A stretch of DNA of 64,000 bases, from positions 1,052,321 through 1,116,320 of the forward strand of contig KZ111145.1 in the NCBI GenBank assembly GCA_002077045.2. The letters run 5' to 3'. Source of the DNA: Rachicladosporium sp. CCFEE 5018. Lineage: Eukaryota; Ascomycota; Dothideomycetes; Cladosporiales; Cladosporiaceae. Positions within the stretch are counted from its first letter, which is position 1, and each line of letters opens with the position of its first letter. The notes under the pieces were generated by a model. It was not told where the DNA came from and did no database searches. It saw nothing but the letters and a program-made list of their open reading frames with translations. Shown piece by piece: positions 63,721 through 64,000 of the stretch. Position numbers and translations under genes: made by a program.

Positions 63721-64000
63721 TCAAGAGACAGCTGCCACAGATCGACTTTGCCACTCTTTTGCACCTTTGTAGCCACAGTTGTAGTCCATGAACTCATCCG
63801 GACGCAGAGTCACTTCATTACTTCCCTTCGCTGTGGCTGGCCTTGTCGAATCACGACTATACTTCTGGATCAAGCTAGCCCTCTCGTACCGGCACTGGAA
63901 GACCTTGCTCAATATCTCCTCCACAGCCTCTCGGTTTGGTATGCCGTGTACGTCTTCGAAGTACGCACCCAGCGCCTCTGCGTCCTCGAAAGCCTGGCTT
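63721..64000 (-). CDS. FAD-dependent monooxygenase, second copy, C-terminal end only
   Basis: About 92 codons, from AQAFEDAEALGAYFEDV to the stop at 63721, running off the window edge. Nearly identical to the end of the gene at 34316, with Lys/Arg (DSTRPATAKG), Ser/Asn (GSNEVT) and Tyr/Asp (RPDEFMDYN) changes. It shows that collinearity of the two blocks continues beyond the insert. Confidence 0.85.
   Translation of the reverse strand, partial: SQAFEDAEALGAYFEDVHGIPNREAVEEILSKVFQCRYERASLIQKYSRDSTRPATAKGSNEVTLRPDEFMDYNCGYKGAKEWQSRSVAAVS

Noticed and set aside
1..64000. CRISPR arrays, rRNA or tRNA genes, bacterial operons
   Set aside because: No regularly spaced repeats, no recognisable tRNA B-box with matching arms and no rRNA sequence were seen; gene structure is fungal. 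A tRNAscan or Rfam run would be needed to exclude small RNAs fully.

Overview
The window looks like nuclear DNA of a filamentous ascomycete. The genes are long and GC-rich, and introns are mostly 48-82 bp with GT(or GC)...AG ends and CTAAC/CTGAC-like branch sites. The gene set is typical of Pezizomycotina: APSES and Zn2Cys6 regulators, a PARP-UBC fusion, PhyH and FAD monooxygenases, and Hol1-type MFS transporters. Two collinear but diverged copies of about 18 kb lie in one window. That suggests a lineage with a duplicated or hybrid genome, such as the black yeast Hortaea werneckii. The species is my inference and is not proven by the sequence.

Layout. 1-14375 is a single-copy stretch: PHD-finger protein (+), PARP-UBC fusion (-), COG7-like subunit (+), secreted aldose 1-epimerase (+, 3 introns), FAH-family hydrolase (+, 1 intron), NAD(P)-binding oxidoreductase (-). 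14376-16152 is a 1777-bp segment ending at a 100-N gap. The same segment restarts at 16253 and again at 42575, straight after a second 100-N gap. Block A (16253-about 34600) carries: hypothetical protein, NOP58, ARP10-like dynactin subunit, GEN1/YEN1 resolvase, a large basic nuclear-type protein, a GST-like protein, an Xbp1-like APSES regulator and an FAD monooxygenase. Block B (42575-64000) repeats these in the same order and orientation. At the sites I compared, nucleotide difference is mostly about 7-10%, interrupted by tracts that are almost identical. Block B also has about 3 kb, with an MFS transporter gene, that block A lacks between the APSES gene and the monooxygenase.

Between the blocks, 34316-42474 holds a compact accessory group: FAD monooxygenase (-), PhyH dioxygenase (+, 6 exons), a C2H2 + Zn2Cys6 transcription factor (-, 7 exons) and the C-terminal end of an MFS transporter. 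The composition resembles a small regulated metabolic cluster.

Three genes (YEN1 copy B, the transcription factor, the block B transporter) each need exactly one base added or removed to keep frame. They are either decaying copies or carry small assembly errors. The window also looks mis-scaffolded: both gaps sit at copies of the same 1.8-kb segment, so the order block A - gap - block B may not reflect the chromosome.
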